64,000 nt of DNA from Pseudomonadota bacterium (lineage in GTDB: Bacteria > Pseudomonadota > Gammaproteobacteria > Steroidobacterales > Steroidobacteraceae), in assembly GCA_021808195.1 (NCBI GenBank), contig JAKBCE010000010.1:1-64000 (forward strand). The letters are read 5' to 3'. A program made the translations under genes and the position numbers. Shown in pieces: positions 55,213 to 63,726 of this stretch (position 1 is its first letter; every line of letters begins with the position of its first letter). The notes under the pieces were generated by a model that had not been told where the DNA came from, ran no database searches, and worked only from the letters and a program-made list of their open reading frames with translations.

Positions 55213-56448
55213 TCAGCCCACGACGTTGCCGAGCTGGAAGATCGGCAGATACATGGCAATGACGAGGCCACCGACGATCACGCCGAGGATCACCATGATC
55301 AGCGGCTCGAGCAGGCTCGACATCGCATCGACGGCATTGTCCACTTCGGACTCATAGAACACGGCGACCTTGGCGGCCATCTCATCGAGCGAGCCGGCCT
55401 CCTCACCGACTGCGATCATCTGCACTACCATGTTCGGGAAGATGCCCCGCGATTCCATGGCGCGCTGCAGGCGCTGGCCGGTCGCCACCTCGTCGCGCAT
55501 TTTGAGCACGGCGTTCTCGTAGATGATGTTGCCGGTAGCGCCCGCGACGGACTCGAGCGCCTCCACGAGCGGCACGCCGGCGGCGAACATGGTCGAGAGC
55601 GTGCGTGAATAGCGGGCGATCGCCGCCTTGTTGAGAATGGGACCGATGATCGGAATCTTCAGCGACATCCGGTCGAGCACCTCGCGCATCTTGCGCGAGC
55701 GTTGCTTGAAGTAGACGAACGTCCAAGCTGCCGCGCCGATGACGAGTGCGATCCAGATGCCTTGGTGGCGAACGGCGTTGGAGATGTTAATGACGAATTG
55801 CGTGAACGCAGGCAGGTTCGCCCCGAATCCCTGGAAGAGCTTCTGGAACTCCGGGATCACGAAGATCATCAGCACCGTGGTCACGATGCCGGCGACGATC
55901 AGCACGGCAGCTGGATAGAACAGCGCCTTTTTGACCTTCTTTTTGGTCGCCTCGGATTTTTCTTTGTAGGTTGCGATCTTGTCGAGCAGTGTGTCGAGGG
56001 CGCCCGCTTGTTCGCCGGCTCGAACCAGATTGACGAACAGATCATCGAACTGCAGTGGGTGTTTGGCGAGCGCTTCGTGTAGTGAGGTGCCGGACTCCAC
56101 ATCTGCCTTGATGGCGAGGATCAGCGTGCGCAGCGCAGGCTTGTCGACGCCACTCGCCACAATTTCGAACGACTGTACCATGGGGATGCCCGCGATCAGC
56201 ATGGTGGCGAGCTGGCGACTGAACACGGCGATGTCGGCGGCGTTGACCTTGCCACCCGTGAGGCTCTGGCGCTTGCGGCGCACGCGTGAGGCTGCGATGC
56301 CCTGACGGCGCAGTTCGGCGCGCACCGCAGCCTCGTCGGGGGCCATGGTGTTGCCCTTGACGCGCTGGCCGCGCTTGTCGCGGCCTTCCCACAGGAAGGG
56401 GACGTCGGGTTTTGAACTCTTGGCGGTCGCCGTAATAGCCGGTGCCAT
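55213..56448 (-). CDS. pilC: Type IV pilus inner-membrane platform protein PilC
   Basis: PilC, 411 residues, the GspF-family platform through which PilB drives pilin into the fibre. Two GspF domains (about residues 72-195 and 275-397) are each followed by membrane helices (LFYPAAVLIVAGIVTTVLMI and LLEPLIMVILGVIVGGLVIA). FSRQLATMLIAGIPMVQ and YSRTLSTMFAAGVPLVEALE are the paired conserved segments. 17 nt after pilB. Confidence 0.95.
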   Translation of the reverse strand: MAPAITATAKSSKPDVPFLWEGRDKRGQRVKGNTMAPDEAAVRAELRRQGIAASRVRRKRQSLTGGKVNAADIAVFSRQLATMLIAGIPMVQSFEIVASGVDKPALRTLILAIKADVESGTSLHEALAKHPLQFDDLFVNLVRAGEQAGALDTLLDKIATYKEKSEATKKKVKKALFYPAAVLIVAGIVTTVLMIFVIPEFQKLFQGFGANLPAFTQFVINISNAVRHQGIWIALVIGAAAWTFVYFKQRSRKMREVLDRMSLKIPIIGPILNKAAIARYSRTLSTMFAAGVPLVEALESVAGATGNIIYENAVLKMRDEVATGQRLQRAMESRGIFPNMVVQMIAVGEEAGSLDEMAAKVAVFYESEVDNAVDAMSSLLEPLIMVILGVIVGGLVIAMYLPIFQLGNVVG

Positions 56449-56465
56449 GGGATTGCCGTCCTGCG

Positions 56466-58208
56466 TCAGTCGATGGTGACGCTGTTGATTTCCTCGAGAC
56501 TGGTGACGCCGGCCTTGACCTTTTCAAGTCCGGCTCGGCGCAGATCCCACACGCCTTCAATCTCAGCCTGATCGCCGATCTCGACTGCGCTGCCGCCTGC
56601 GAGGATGATGCGGGCAATGGCGTTGGTGACCGGCATGACCTGGTAGATGCCGGTACGTCCCTTGTAGCCGTCGGTGCAGGCCGAGCAGCCCGCCGGGCGA
56701 TAGATCTTCAGTCCCATCCGGACATCCTCCTCGCTGAAACCCTCTTTCAGCAGGGCTTCCGAGGGGATATCGAGCGGCTGTTTGCACTGCGAGCACAGTC
56801 GCCGCGCCAGGCGTTGGGCGATGATCAGGCTCACCGAGGTGGCGATGGCGTAGGGCTTGACGCCCATGTCGACCAAACGGGTGAGTGTCTGCTGTGCATC
56901 GTTGGTGTGCAGCGTGGAGAGCACCAGATGCCCGGTCTGTGCCGCCTTGATGGCGATTTCCGCGGTCTCGAGGTCGCGGATTTCGCCGACCATGATGACG
57001 TCCGGGTCCTGGCGCAGGAACGCGCGCATGGCGGCCGCGAACGTCAGTCCCACCTTGGGGTTGATGTTGACCTGATTGACGCCCGGCAAGTTGATTTCCG
57101 CCGGATCCTCGGCGGTGGAAATGTTGGTTCCCTCGCGATTGAGGATGTTCAATCCAGTGTACAGCGAAACCGTCTTGCCGCTGCCGGTCGGCCCGGTGAC
57201 GAGAATCATGCCCTGGGGCTTTTCCAGGTATTCCTCGTACAGCGCCTTCTGGAACGGCTCGTAGCCGAGCGAGTCGATCCCGAGCATGGCCTGCGAGGGA
57301 TCGAGAATACGCATCACCACTTTCTCACCGAACAGCGTCGGGCAGGTGCTGACGCGGAAATCAATCGCTCGGGTCTTCGACAGCCGCATCTTGATGCGCC
57401 CGTCCTGCGGCACGCGCCGCTCGGCGATGTCGAGTCGCGCCATGACCTTCAGGCGCGCGGCGAGTTTGCCGCCGAGCTGCACGGGCGGCTGAGCAATCTC
57501 TTTGAGTACCCCGTCCATGCGCAGGCGTACCCGATACGTTTTCTCGTACGGCTCGAAATGAATGTCCGAGGCGCCGCGCCGGATCGCATCCACCATGATC
57601 TTGTTGACGAAGCGGACGATTGGGGCGTCTTCGACATCATCGCGACCGATGCGGTCTTCGATTTCGTCTTCCCCACCGGTGACTTCGAGACCCTCGAGAT
57701 CGACGTCCGCTTCGGTCCCGAGCGAGCTGATCTGGCTGTCGGCCTGTTCGATCGCCTTATCGATGGCCGTCTGCAGTTTGTCCTCATCGACGACGACCAC
57801 CTCGATGCTGAGGCTGGTCTGGAATTTGATCTCATCGATCGCGTGCAGGTGCGTGGGGTCGGCGACTCCGAGAAAGAGCTTCTTGCCGCGGCGATACAGG
57901 GGCAGGACCCGGTGTTTGGCCAGCAGCTTGTCGTTGACCAGCCGCACCGTGTCCATGTCGAGCGTCATGGCGTCGAGATCGAGCAGGGGCACGCCGAACT
58001 CGTTGGATGCTGCCACGGCGATATCGCGCGCCTGGGCGGCGCCGCTCTCGACGAGCTGGGTCACAAGCGGGACATTGCGCTCGCGGGCCGTGTTCAGGGC
58101 CTCGAGCATGGGCGCCTCTTCGACCACTCCGTCCTGGACCAGACGCTGAGGAAGGCCGCCGAGCCCGGTACGCATGCCCCCGAGCGCTGCAGAGACGTTG
58201 TCATTCAT
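56466..58208 (-). CDS. pilB: Type IV pilus assembly ATPase PilB
   Basis: PilB, 580 residues, hexameric GspE-type ATPase for pilus extension. N-terminal MshEN-like domain (residues about 40-150), then ASDIHFEPYEK, Walker A GPTGSGKT (339-346), Asp and His boxes, Walker B MVGEIRDLETAEIA, and a zinc knuckle CSQC / CSAC before the C-terminus. No pilT is here. It is read from a gap of 181 nt downstream of pilA, which carries the pilA terminator. Confidence 0.96.
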   Translation of the reverse strand: MNDNVSAALGGMRTGLGGLPQRLVQDGVVEEAPMLEALNTARERNVPLVTQLVESGAAQARDIAVAASNEFGVPLLDLDAMTLDMDTVRLVNDKLLAKHRVLPLYRRGKKLFLGVADPTHLHAIDEIKFQTSLSIEVVVVDEDKLQTAIDKAIEQADSQISSLGTEADVDLEGLEVTGGEDEIEDRIGRDDVEDAPIVRFVNKIMVDAIRRGASDIHFEPYEKTYRVRLRMDGVLKEIAQPPVQLGGKLAARLKVMARLDIAERRVPQDGRIKMRLSKTRAIDFRVSTCPTLFGEKVVMRILDPSQAMLGIDSLGYEPFQKALYEEYLEKPQGMILVTGPTGSGKTVSLYTGLNILNREGTNISTAEDPAEINLPGVNQVNINPKVGLTFAAAMRAFLRQDPDVIMVGEIRDLETAEIAIKAAQTGHLVLSTLHTNDAQQTLTRLVDMGVKPYAIATSVSLIIAQRLARRLCSQCKQPLDIPSEALLKEGFSEEDVRMGLKIYRPAGCSACTDGYKGRTGIYQVMPVTNAIARIILAGGSAVEIGDQAEIEGVWDLRRAGLEKVKAGVTSLEEINSVTID

Positions 58209-58339
58209 GGACTTACGATCGTCCGATTCGATCCGCGGGGCTCAAGTGTACCCAAGCCGGCGCTGCCGGCAATTGTCAATTCTCGTTAAATGCTCGCACA
58301 GAGCATGCGCGCTCACCGTGATTCGGCTCCCATAAATAA

Positions 58340-58366
58340 GGAAGCCCCCGCATGGCGGGGGCTTCC
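58340..58366 (-). terminator. Rho-independent terminator of pilA
   Basis: A perfect 12-bp stem GGAAGCCCCCGC / GCGGGGGCTTCC with a 3-nt loop, 24 nt after the pilA stop. On the minus strand it is followed by TTATTTATGGG. It separates the abundant pilA message from pilBCD. Confidence 0.85.
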
Positions 58367-58389
58367 GAGCGTCCTGACACCAGGAATGA

Positions 58390-58887
58390 TCAGGTCTGGC
58401 AGATGGTCGGCAGATACGAATTGTTTGTAATCGTTCCATTCGAAGCAGCGGTGCCGAGGTCGGTCAGATTATTCTTCGAAATGGCGTTCTGGGCCGCGGT
58501 TCCGTCGTTGCAGATCCAGGTGATATCCCCGTTCGGCGATTTGTAGGCCGTCCAAACCACCGTGCCCCCATTCACAGCCGAGTTCGCATTCGAGCCATAC
58601 GAAACCGTGATCTGGCCCGCGGAGGTGAGGGCGACGCTGCTCACGTAGGTACCCTCGATCGAGCTGTCGATACCGATTGCGGCATTCGTGGCTGCCGCGG
58701 TACCGGTGTTCGCATAATTTTCGTCGAAGGCCGTCTCAACGCCGCCGATGAGCGAAGACCCTTCGGACACCTGCGCACGGATGGTGTAGTTCTGGTAGGC
58801 GGGGATGGCGATCGCCGCGAGGATGCCGATGATCGCGATGACGATCATCAACTCAATAAGGGTGAAGCCCTTTTGCACTGATTTCAT
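58390..58887 (-). CDS. pilA: Type IV major pilin PilA
   Basis: PilA, 165 residues. The class III leader is short (MKSVQKG^FTLIE): cleavage after Gly7, Phe8 becomes the methylated N-terminus and Glu at mature position 5 is present. The hydrophobic helix [19 protein letters not shown] follows. The globular part is rich in Thr, Ser, Asn, and has two cysteines near the end (WICND and PTICQ) that should form the D-region disulfide. AGGAG ribosome site 8 nt before ATG 58885-58887. Controlled by a sigma-54 promoter and ended by a strong terminator. Confidence 0.95.
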   Translation of the reverse strand: MKSVQKGFTLIELMIVIAIIGILAAIAIPAYQNYTIRAQVSEGSSLIGGVETAFDENYANTGTAAATNAAIGIDSSIEGTYVSSVALTSAGQITVSYGSNANSAVNGGTVVWTAYKSPNGDITWICNDGTAAQNAISKNNLTDLGTAASNGTITNNSYLPTICQT

Positions 58888-58958
58888 TAACGAGACTCCT
58901 CTAGGGACTGATGGTCTGTGCCGAAAGGCGCAACAGGCGCCTGCTGACCCTGGAGAAA

Positions 58959-58973
58959 GCAAACGCCGTGCCA
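58959..58973 (-). promoter_or_regulatory. Sigma-54 promoter of pilA
   Basis: Minus strand TGGCAC-GGCGT-TTGC, followed by T, a full match to the -24/-12 consensus with correct spacing. Transcription would start about 12 nt further, leaving roughly a 60-nt leader before pilA. This predicts control by RpoN (encoded here) and a PilR-type activator (not in the window). Confidence 0.88.
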
Positions 58974-59314
58974 ACCGGGCAGTACGGAAGTAACACATTG
59001 ATTTTAAAGCATCGAGATTAGGGTCGCGCGCGCCCTATGTCAAATGCATGAGCGCCGAGTGACCGAGTGCAGACCGGTCACGCGTCAGAATGTGACGCAA
59101 AATGTCACTTCGTGTGGCCGGCTGAGGCCGAGCTCCCGTCGTCCGGCGGAATCTCGGTTCACGGCGGGAATCTGCCGAGCCAGTCACGCCCCGAAGTGCG
59201 CTTGCCCGGTGAGAATAAGTAATGGATATCCCGTGTCGCGCCCCGCCGTGCGCGTTGCGGCCAATTGAGCTGTGGACCTGGCGGGGCCGATACTACGCAC
59301 GTGGAGGGTTGACG
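58974..59314. other. Intergenic region between pilA and the glycosyltransferase block
   Basis: About 340 nt between divergent transcription units. It holds the putative pilA activator sites (59059-59108). The rest, up to the GGAGGG ribosome site at 59303-59308, has no clear promoter and no supported ORF; frames that are open here lack similarity to anything I know. Confidence 0.4.
59059..59108 (-). promoter_or_regulatory. Candidate upstream activator (PilR-type) sites for pilA
   Basis: A cluster of GTGAC/GTCAC half sites 85-135 nt upstream of the sigma-54 promoter, including a perfect inverted pair GTGAC (59092-59096) and GTCAC (59104-59108), and GTGAC and GGTCAC near 59059 and 59076. Distance is right for an enhancer-binding protein. 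Identity of the binder is inference. Confidence 0.45.
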
Positions 59315-60535
59315 ATGGTTGCGGTGGTCACGATGCCTGCGCACGAGGAAGCCGCCGAGGCTTTGCCGCCCTGCCCGCTCGAGCTGACGATCCTGATGCC
59401 CTGCCTCAATGAGGCCGAAACCGTCGCAACTTGCGTGCGCAAGGCGCGGAGCTTTCTCGAGCGAACGGGCGTGACGGGGGAGGTGCTGCTCGCCGATAAC
59501 GGTTCGACTGACGGCTCTGCCGACTTGGCTCGCGAGGCGGGCGCGCGTGTCGTCGAGGTCGGAGCCAAGGGTTACGGCAGCGCTTTGCGGGGGGGCATTG
59601 AATCCGCCCGTGGTCGGTTCGTCATCATGGCCGACGCCGATGACAGCTACGATTTCGCGCAGCTTGATGGATTTCTCGCCGCGCTGCGCGCAGGGCACGA
59701 ACTAGTGATCGGCCACCGCTTCCGCGGCGGCATTCGGCCGGGGGCCATGCCGTGGCTGCATCGGTACCTCGGTAATCCGGTCCTGAGTTTCCTCGGCCGT
59801 CTGTTCTTCTCGTGCCGCATCGGCGACTTTCACTGCGGATTGCGCGGTGTCGAGCGTGCAGCCGCCTTGCGCCTGGGTCTGCGTGCCCCGGGCATGGAGT
59901 TTGCCAGTGAGATGATCGTCAAAGCGGTACTCGCGGGCTGGCAGATTGCCGAAGTGCCGACAGTTCTGTCACCCGCCGGGCGCTCGCGAGCACCGCACTT
60001 GCGTAGCTGGCGCGACGGCTGGCGCCACTTGCGCTTCCTGCTCATCATGAGTCCCCGCTGGCTGCTGCTCTACCCCGGCATGTGCATGATCGCGGTCGGC
60101 AGCATTGTGGAGCTGTTGATCTGGCACGGCCCGCTCATCGTCCGTGGCGTCGGCTTCGACATCCACACGATGCTCTACGCGGCCGGTGCAACCATACTCG
60201 GCCTGCAGCTTGTGCTGTTCTCGGTGATCGGTCGCACGGTCGGAGTCTTGAAGGGGTTGCTGCCGATGACTCCGCGCCTCGGCAGGTTTTTGCGGCTGTT
60301 CACGCTTGAGCGGGGTGCGATGCTCGGCCTGGCTCTCGGTCTGACCGGGCTCGGGCTTGCCAGCTACTCGCTGGACACGTGGTTTCGCGCGCGATTTGGT
60401 CCCATGGGGCCGCTCGAGGCAATGCGTGCGGTCATCACATCCGTGACTCTGATGATTGCCGGCGGCGAGATTCTCTTCGCGTCCTTCCTGATTGAGCTGA
60501 TCGACCTGCGCTCTGAGCGCGAGTGCGGACTGTGA
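59315..60535 (+). CDS. GT2-family (DPM1/GtrB-like) glycosyltransferase with C-terminal membrane helices
   Basis: A 406-residue GT-A glycosyltransferase. Family 2 domain at residues about 22-235: LTILMPCLNEAETVATCV, ADNGSTDGSADLA, the metal-binding MADADDSYDF and IGHRFRGGI. At least three membrane helices follow (LLLYPGMCMIAVGSIVELLI and two more), as in polyprenyl-phosphate sugar transferases. It probably loads a sugar on undecaprenyl phosphate, which a GT-C enzyme then uses. The start ATG 59315 has GGAGGG 6 nt upstream; the frame extends to 59222 without support. Confidence 0.82.
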   Translation: MVAVVTMPAHEEAAEALPPCPLELTILMPCLNEAETVATCVRKARSFLERTGVTGEVLLADNGSTDGSADLAREAGARVVEVGAKGYGSALRGGIESARGRFVIMADADDSYDFAQLDGFLAALRAGHELVIGHRFRGGIRPGAMPWLHRYLGNPVLSFLGRLFFSCRIGDFHCGLRGVERAAALRLGLRAPGMEFASEMIVKAVLAGWQIAEVPTVLSPAGRSRAPHLRSWRDGWRHLRFLLIMSPRWLLLYPGMCMIAVGSIVELLIWHGPLIVRGVGFDIHTMLYAAGATILGLQLVLFSVIGRTVGVLKGLLPMTPRLGRFLRLFTLERGAMLGLALGLTGLGLASYSLDTWFRARFGPMGPLEAMRAVITSVTLMIAGGEILFASFLIELIDLRSERECGL

Positions 60536-60537
60536 GC

Positions 60538-62619
60538 ATGTCCGCCCGCTCGCGCCAGTTGCAGCGGGCAGGAGTTTCAGTGCGTCAGGCCATCGAAAGG
60601 TGCACGCGTTCGCCGCGGTGCTATACCTACGTTGCTGTCACAATCCTGGTCGTCATAACGAGCTATCTGCTCGGTAAGGAGATGATCTGGGACACCATGG
60701 ACTATCATGTCTATGCCGGGTTCAGCGCGCTTCACGACCGCTTTCGACGCGACTACTTTGCCGCCGGACCGCAGGGCTATTTCAATCCCTACGGATACAT
60801 ACCGTTTTATCTGCTGATCCGCTCTTCGCTCTCGCCGCTCGCGGATGCCTCGATCCTTGCGGTGCTGCAGAGCGGGATTCTATGGTTGACGTTTGAGCTC
60901 GGCCTTGTCAGCGCTCCCACGGCCGAACCACGGACACGCGTGGCGTTTGGAGTTCTCGCCGCCCTATTGGCGTTCGTCAACCCGGTCCTGATCAATCAGT
61001 TCGGCTCCAGTTCCATCGACGTGACGACGGCTGAGGTGGTCCTGGCGGGCTGGCTGCTGCTCGTCTTCGCGGTTCGTCAGCCGAGTGCGATCAAAGTGGC
61101 GGCTGGAGGTCTTCTGCTCGGCGTGGCAAGCGCTTTGAAGCCGACAAACGCAGTGCATGCGGTTGCTGCCGCCGCAATCCTGCCGTTCATTCCCGTGAAT
61201 TGGTGGGGGAAAGTTCGTGCCGCCGCAACATTCGCCGCCACCATGGCGGGCGGGTTTCTATTGGTGAATCTACCGTGGTCGATTCACCTCGAGCGGCACT
61301 TCGGCAACCCACTGTTTCCATTGCTGAATGGAATATTTCGCTCGCCCTATTATTCCACTGCATCCATGTTGGATTACCGTTTCATACCCGACGGTATCGC
61401 TGCGGCATTGGCCCGTCCCTTCGCGATCATGCGGCCGGCGCCGATGGTCCAGTACGAACTCGTGGCGCCGGATCTGCGTTACGGGCTGCTGCTGCTGCTT
61501 GCCGTTGCGGTGCTTGTGCGTGGAGTGTGGAGGAAGATGCGCCATGCCGCGGTGCAATCGCCTGCCCCGGAGCACGTGCTGGCGGATCGGGCGGTTGCCG
61601 CGCTGGGTGCCGGATTCCTGATGGACTGGGTGATGTGGTTGGTGGCCTCTGGAAATGGCCGCTATTTCATCCCGATGGCTTGTGTCGCAGCAATATTGTG
61701 TCTGGCGCTTCTTTTCCGTCTGCTAGGTCATTGGCCAAGAGCGCGCAATTATGGGCTTGCGATAGTCGTTCTTGCTCAGACGATTCAGGTCTCTATCGGT
61801 AGCGGTTATCGTGTTTATCAGCCGTGGCGGAATCGCCCTTGGTTCAGTGTCAAGGTGCCAGCAAAGCTTGCCGAGCAGCGTAATCTCTATCTCATGTTAG
61901 GTGGAGAAACTAACTCATTTATCATTCCCGACATGCCGCGAGGTTCGGCCTTCGTCAATCTCGGCGGCAGCTACATGCTGCTCAGGCCTGACGGCCCGAA
62001 TGGCCGTCGCGTTGCGGCGTTAATCCATCGGTACGGAGCGCACGTGAAAGTCGTCGTGCAGGACATTCTCTCCGATGCAGCATGGGCGACCCGCCTGCCG
62101 AATTCCGACGCCGTGGATAACGACCTTTCCCCGTTCGGGCTACGTGTCGTCCCGAATGAATGCGAAAAGATCGTCGTGCGAGGCGTGATGATTTCCTATC
62201 GCGTGGTGCTCGGAACGCACGAAGGCCATCGACGTCCCCGACCATCAGGTGATACGGAATATTTAATGGTCTGCAACGTCGTGCGCGCGCCGGCAGTGCG
62301 CGCCGTGCAACTGCCGGGTGGTCGAACTGCCGACCTCGCCTTCGATCATCTGGAGGAGGCATGTCCGCAGCTGTTTGCCCCTCGGCGTCCTGGTAACCGA
62401 ATTATGGGAGACCGGCGCAGTGGCTACTTCTTCGAGCGAGTGTACCTGGCGACTGGAATGGTCGTTTGGATTACCCGCGGTAAGGTCTACTTCGAAAGGC
62501 TGATCAACGGGCACGAGGAAACCGCCGGCGCGGAGCGGTTGTGGCAGAGCGCCGTGCCACGTGTTGCATGCGGCAGAGCTCGAGGGGGCTTCCTGCGGAT
62601 ACTGGAGCCCGGAGCATGA
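60538..62619 (+). CDS. Large polytopic membrane protein, GT-C (PMT/ArnT-like) glycosyltransferase candidate
   Basis: About 693 residues with roughly ten membrane helices in the first 430 and a soluble C-terminal domain. An Asp-rich loop after the first helix (MIWDTMDYHVYAGF) resembles the acidic motif in the first periplasmic loop of GT-C enzymes that use polyprenyl-phosphate sugars. I cannot name a family. It begins at ATG 60538 (GTG 60532 overlaps the upstream stop as GTGA), so it is coupled to the GT2 gene, its likely sugar-lipid supplier. Base composition between about 61.2 and 62.4 kb is less GC-rich than elsewhere, hinting at transfer. Confidence 0.6.
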   Translation: MSARSRQLQRAGVSVRQAIERCTRSPRCYTYVAVTILVVITSYLLGKEMIWDTMDYHVYAGFSALHDRFRRDYFAAGPQGYFNPYGYIPFYLLIRSSLSPLADASILAVLQSGILWLTFELGLVSAPTAEPRTRVAFGVLAALLAFVNPVLINQFGSSSIDVTTAEVVLAGWLLLVFAVRQPSAIKVAAGGLLLGVASALKPTNAVHAVAAAAILPFIPVNWWGKVRAAATFAATMAGGFLLVNLPWSIHLERHFGNPLFPLLNGIFRSPYYSTASMLDYRFIPDGIAAALARPFAIMRPAPMVQYELVAPDLRYGLLLLLAVAVLVRGVWRKMRHAAVQSPAPEHVLADRAVAALGAGFLMDWVMWLVASGNGRYFIPMACVAAILCLALLFRLLGHWPRARNYGLAIVVLAQTIQVSIGSGYRVYQPWRNRPWFSVKVPAKLAEQRNLYLMLGGETNSFIIPDMPRGSAFVNLGGSYMLLRPDGPNGRRVAALIHRYGAHVKVVVQDILSDAAWATRLPNSDAVDNDLSPFGLRVVPNECEKIVVRGVMISYRVVLGTHEGHRRPRPSGDTEYLMVCNVVRAPAVRAVQLPGGRTADLAFDHLEEACPQLFAPRRPGNRIMGDRRSGYFFERVYLATGMVVWITRGKVYFERLINGHEETAGAERLWQSAVPRVACGRARGGFLRILEPGA

Positions 62620-62706
62620 TGCCGCACATGGCGGGGCTCAGCGTGTTGCCTGCATCAGAGGGCGCAGGTGTCGAGATGTCCATTGCGCTGTCCAAGACCT
62701 TTCGCC

Positions 62707-63699
62707 ATGCCTGAACCGTCCCAGCCTGTCTTGTCGCGTGTTGAGCGCATGGATCGCTGCAGGATCATCGTGCCGGTGCGAAACGGCGGGGCGCGTTGGC
62801 GGGAGGCCGCCGCAGCGCTGCAGGCGGCGCTCCGCGACCCCGCGCGAGCCGTGATCCTCGATTCTGGATCGACGGATGGCAGCGATCGCGTGGCGGCCGA
62901 GTGCGGTTTTCTGCTCGAGCGGATCGATCCGCTGAGCTTCAACCATGGGGCAACCCGGCAGTGGGCGCTCGAGCAGTTCTGCGCGGACACTGAATTCGCG
63001 ATCTTTCTGACGCACGATGCGGTGCTCGCCGGTCGCGAGGCGCTCGAACTGCTGCTGGCATCATTTGCCGACTCGAGCGTAGGCGCTGCGTACGGCAGAC
63101 AGCTGCCTCACCTCGGCGCTGGGCCGTTCGAAGCCCACGTGATTCTCTTCAACTACGGCCCGGACAGCGAAACCCGATCACTCGCGGATGCGCCCCGGCT
63201 CGGTATCAAGACGGCGTATCTGTCCAACTCGTTCGCTGCCTATCGCTTGGGCGCATTGCGCGCCTGCGGCGGATTTCCGCACCATCTCATTCTCGGCGAA
63301 GACGCGGCCGTGGCAGTCAAGATGCTTCTGGCCGGCTGGAAAGTGCGTTATTGCGCAGATGCTCAGGTGCGTCACTCCCACGCCTATACCACCGCCCAGG
63401 ATGCACAGCGCTACTTCGATTTCGGGGTGTTTCACGCGCAACTTCCGGAATTGCTGCGCCACTTCGGTGCCGCCGAAGGCGAGGGCGCGCGCTTCCTCGC
63501 CTCGGAGCTGCGCTACGTTGCCGCCCATGCGCCGCTGTCACTGCCCCTGGTGCCGGTGCGCAACGGTGCGAAGTATCTCGGCTACCGTCTGGGACGAAGC
63601 TTCGCCCGGCTACCGCGCGGTTTGTGTCGGCGGTTGAGCATGACCAAGGTCTTCTGGTCGGCGAGGGGGACATCACGCCCCGGTGCGCCGTCCGGTTGA
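62707..63699 (+). CDS. GT2-family glycosyltransferase, rhamnosyltransferase-like
   Basis: A 330-residue GT-A glycosyltransferase. CRIIVPVRNGGARW, VILDSGSTDGSDRVA, then DPLSFNHGATRQWALEQ, which with the FNHG-TRN-like segment is typical of O-antigen rhamnosyltransferases (WbbL/RfbN group), and FLTHDAVLAG. GEDAAVAVKMLLAGWKVRYC is the acceptor-side motif. It is cytoplasmic with no membrane helix. ATG 62707 (MPEPSQP) is chosen; ATG 62749 (MDRCRIIVPV) is nearly as good and neither has a strong ribosome site. Sugar specificity is inferred. Confidence 0.78.
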   Translation: MPEPSQPVLSRVERMDRCRIIVPVRNGGARWREAAAALQAALRDPARAVILDSGSTDGSDRVAAECGFLLERIDPLSFNHGATRQWALEQFCADTEFAIFLTHDAVLAGREALELLLASFADSSVGAAYGRQLPHLGAGPFEAHVILFNYGPDSETRSLADAPRLGIKTAYLSNSFAAYRLGALRACGGFPHHLILGEDAAVAVKMLLAGWKVRYCADAQVRHSHAYTTAQDAQRYFDFGVFHAQLPELLRHFGAAEGEGARFLASELRYVAAHAPLSLPLVPVRNGAKYLGYRLGRSFARLPRGLCRRLSMTKVFWSARGTSRPGAPSG

Positions 63700-63726
63700 G
63701 ACGGTCGGACGGTCAGCATGGCGCGG

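Noticed and set aside
58243..58280. A TTGACA with TACACT before pilB as a sigma-70 promoter
   Set aside because: The spacing between the two is about 23 nt, too long for a working promoter; the pilB promoter stays unassigned.
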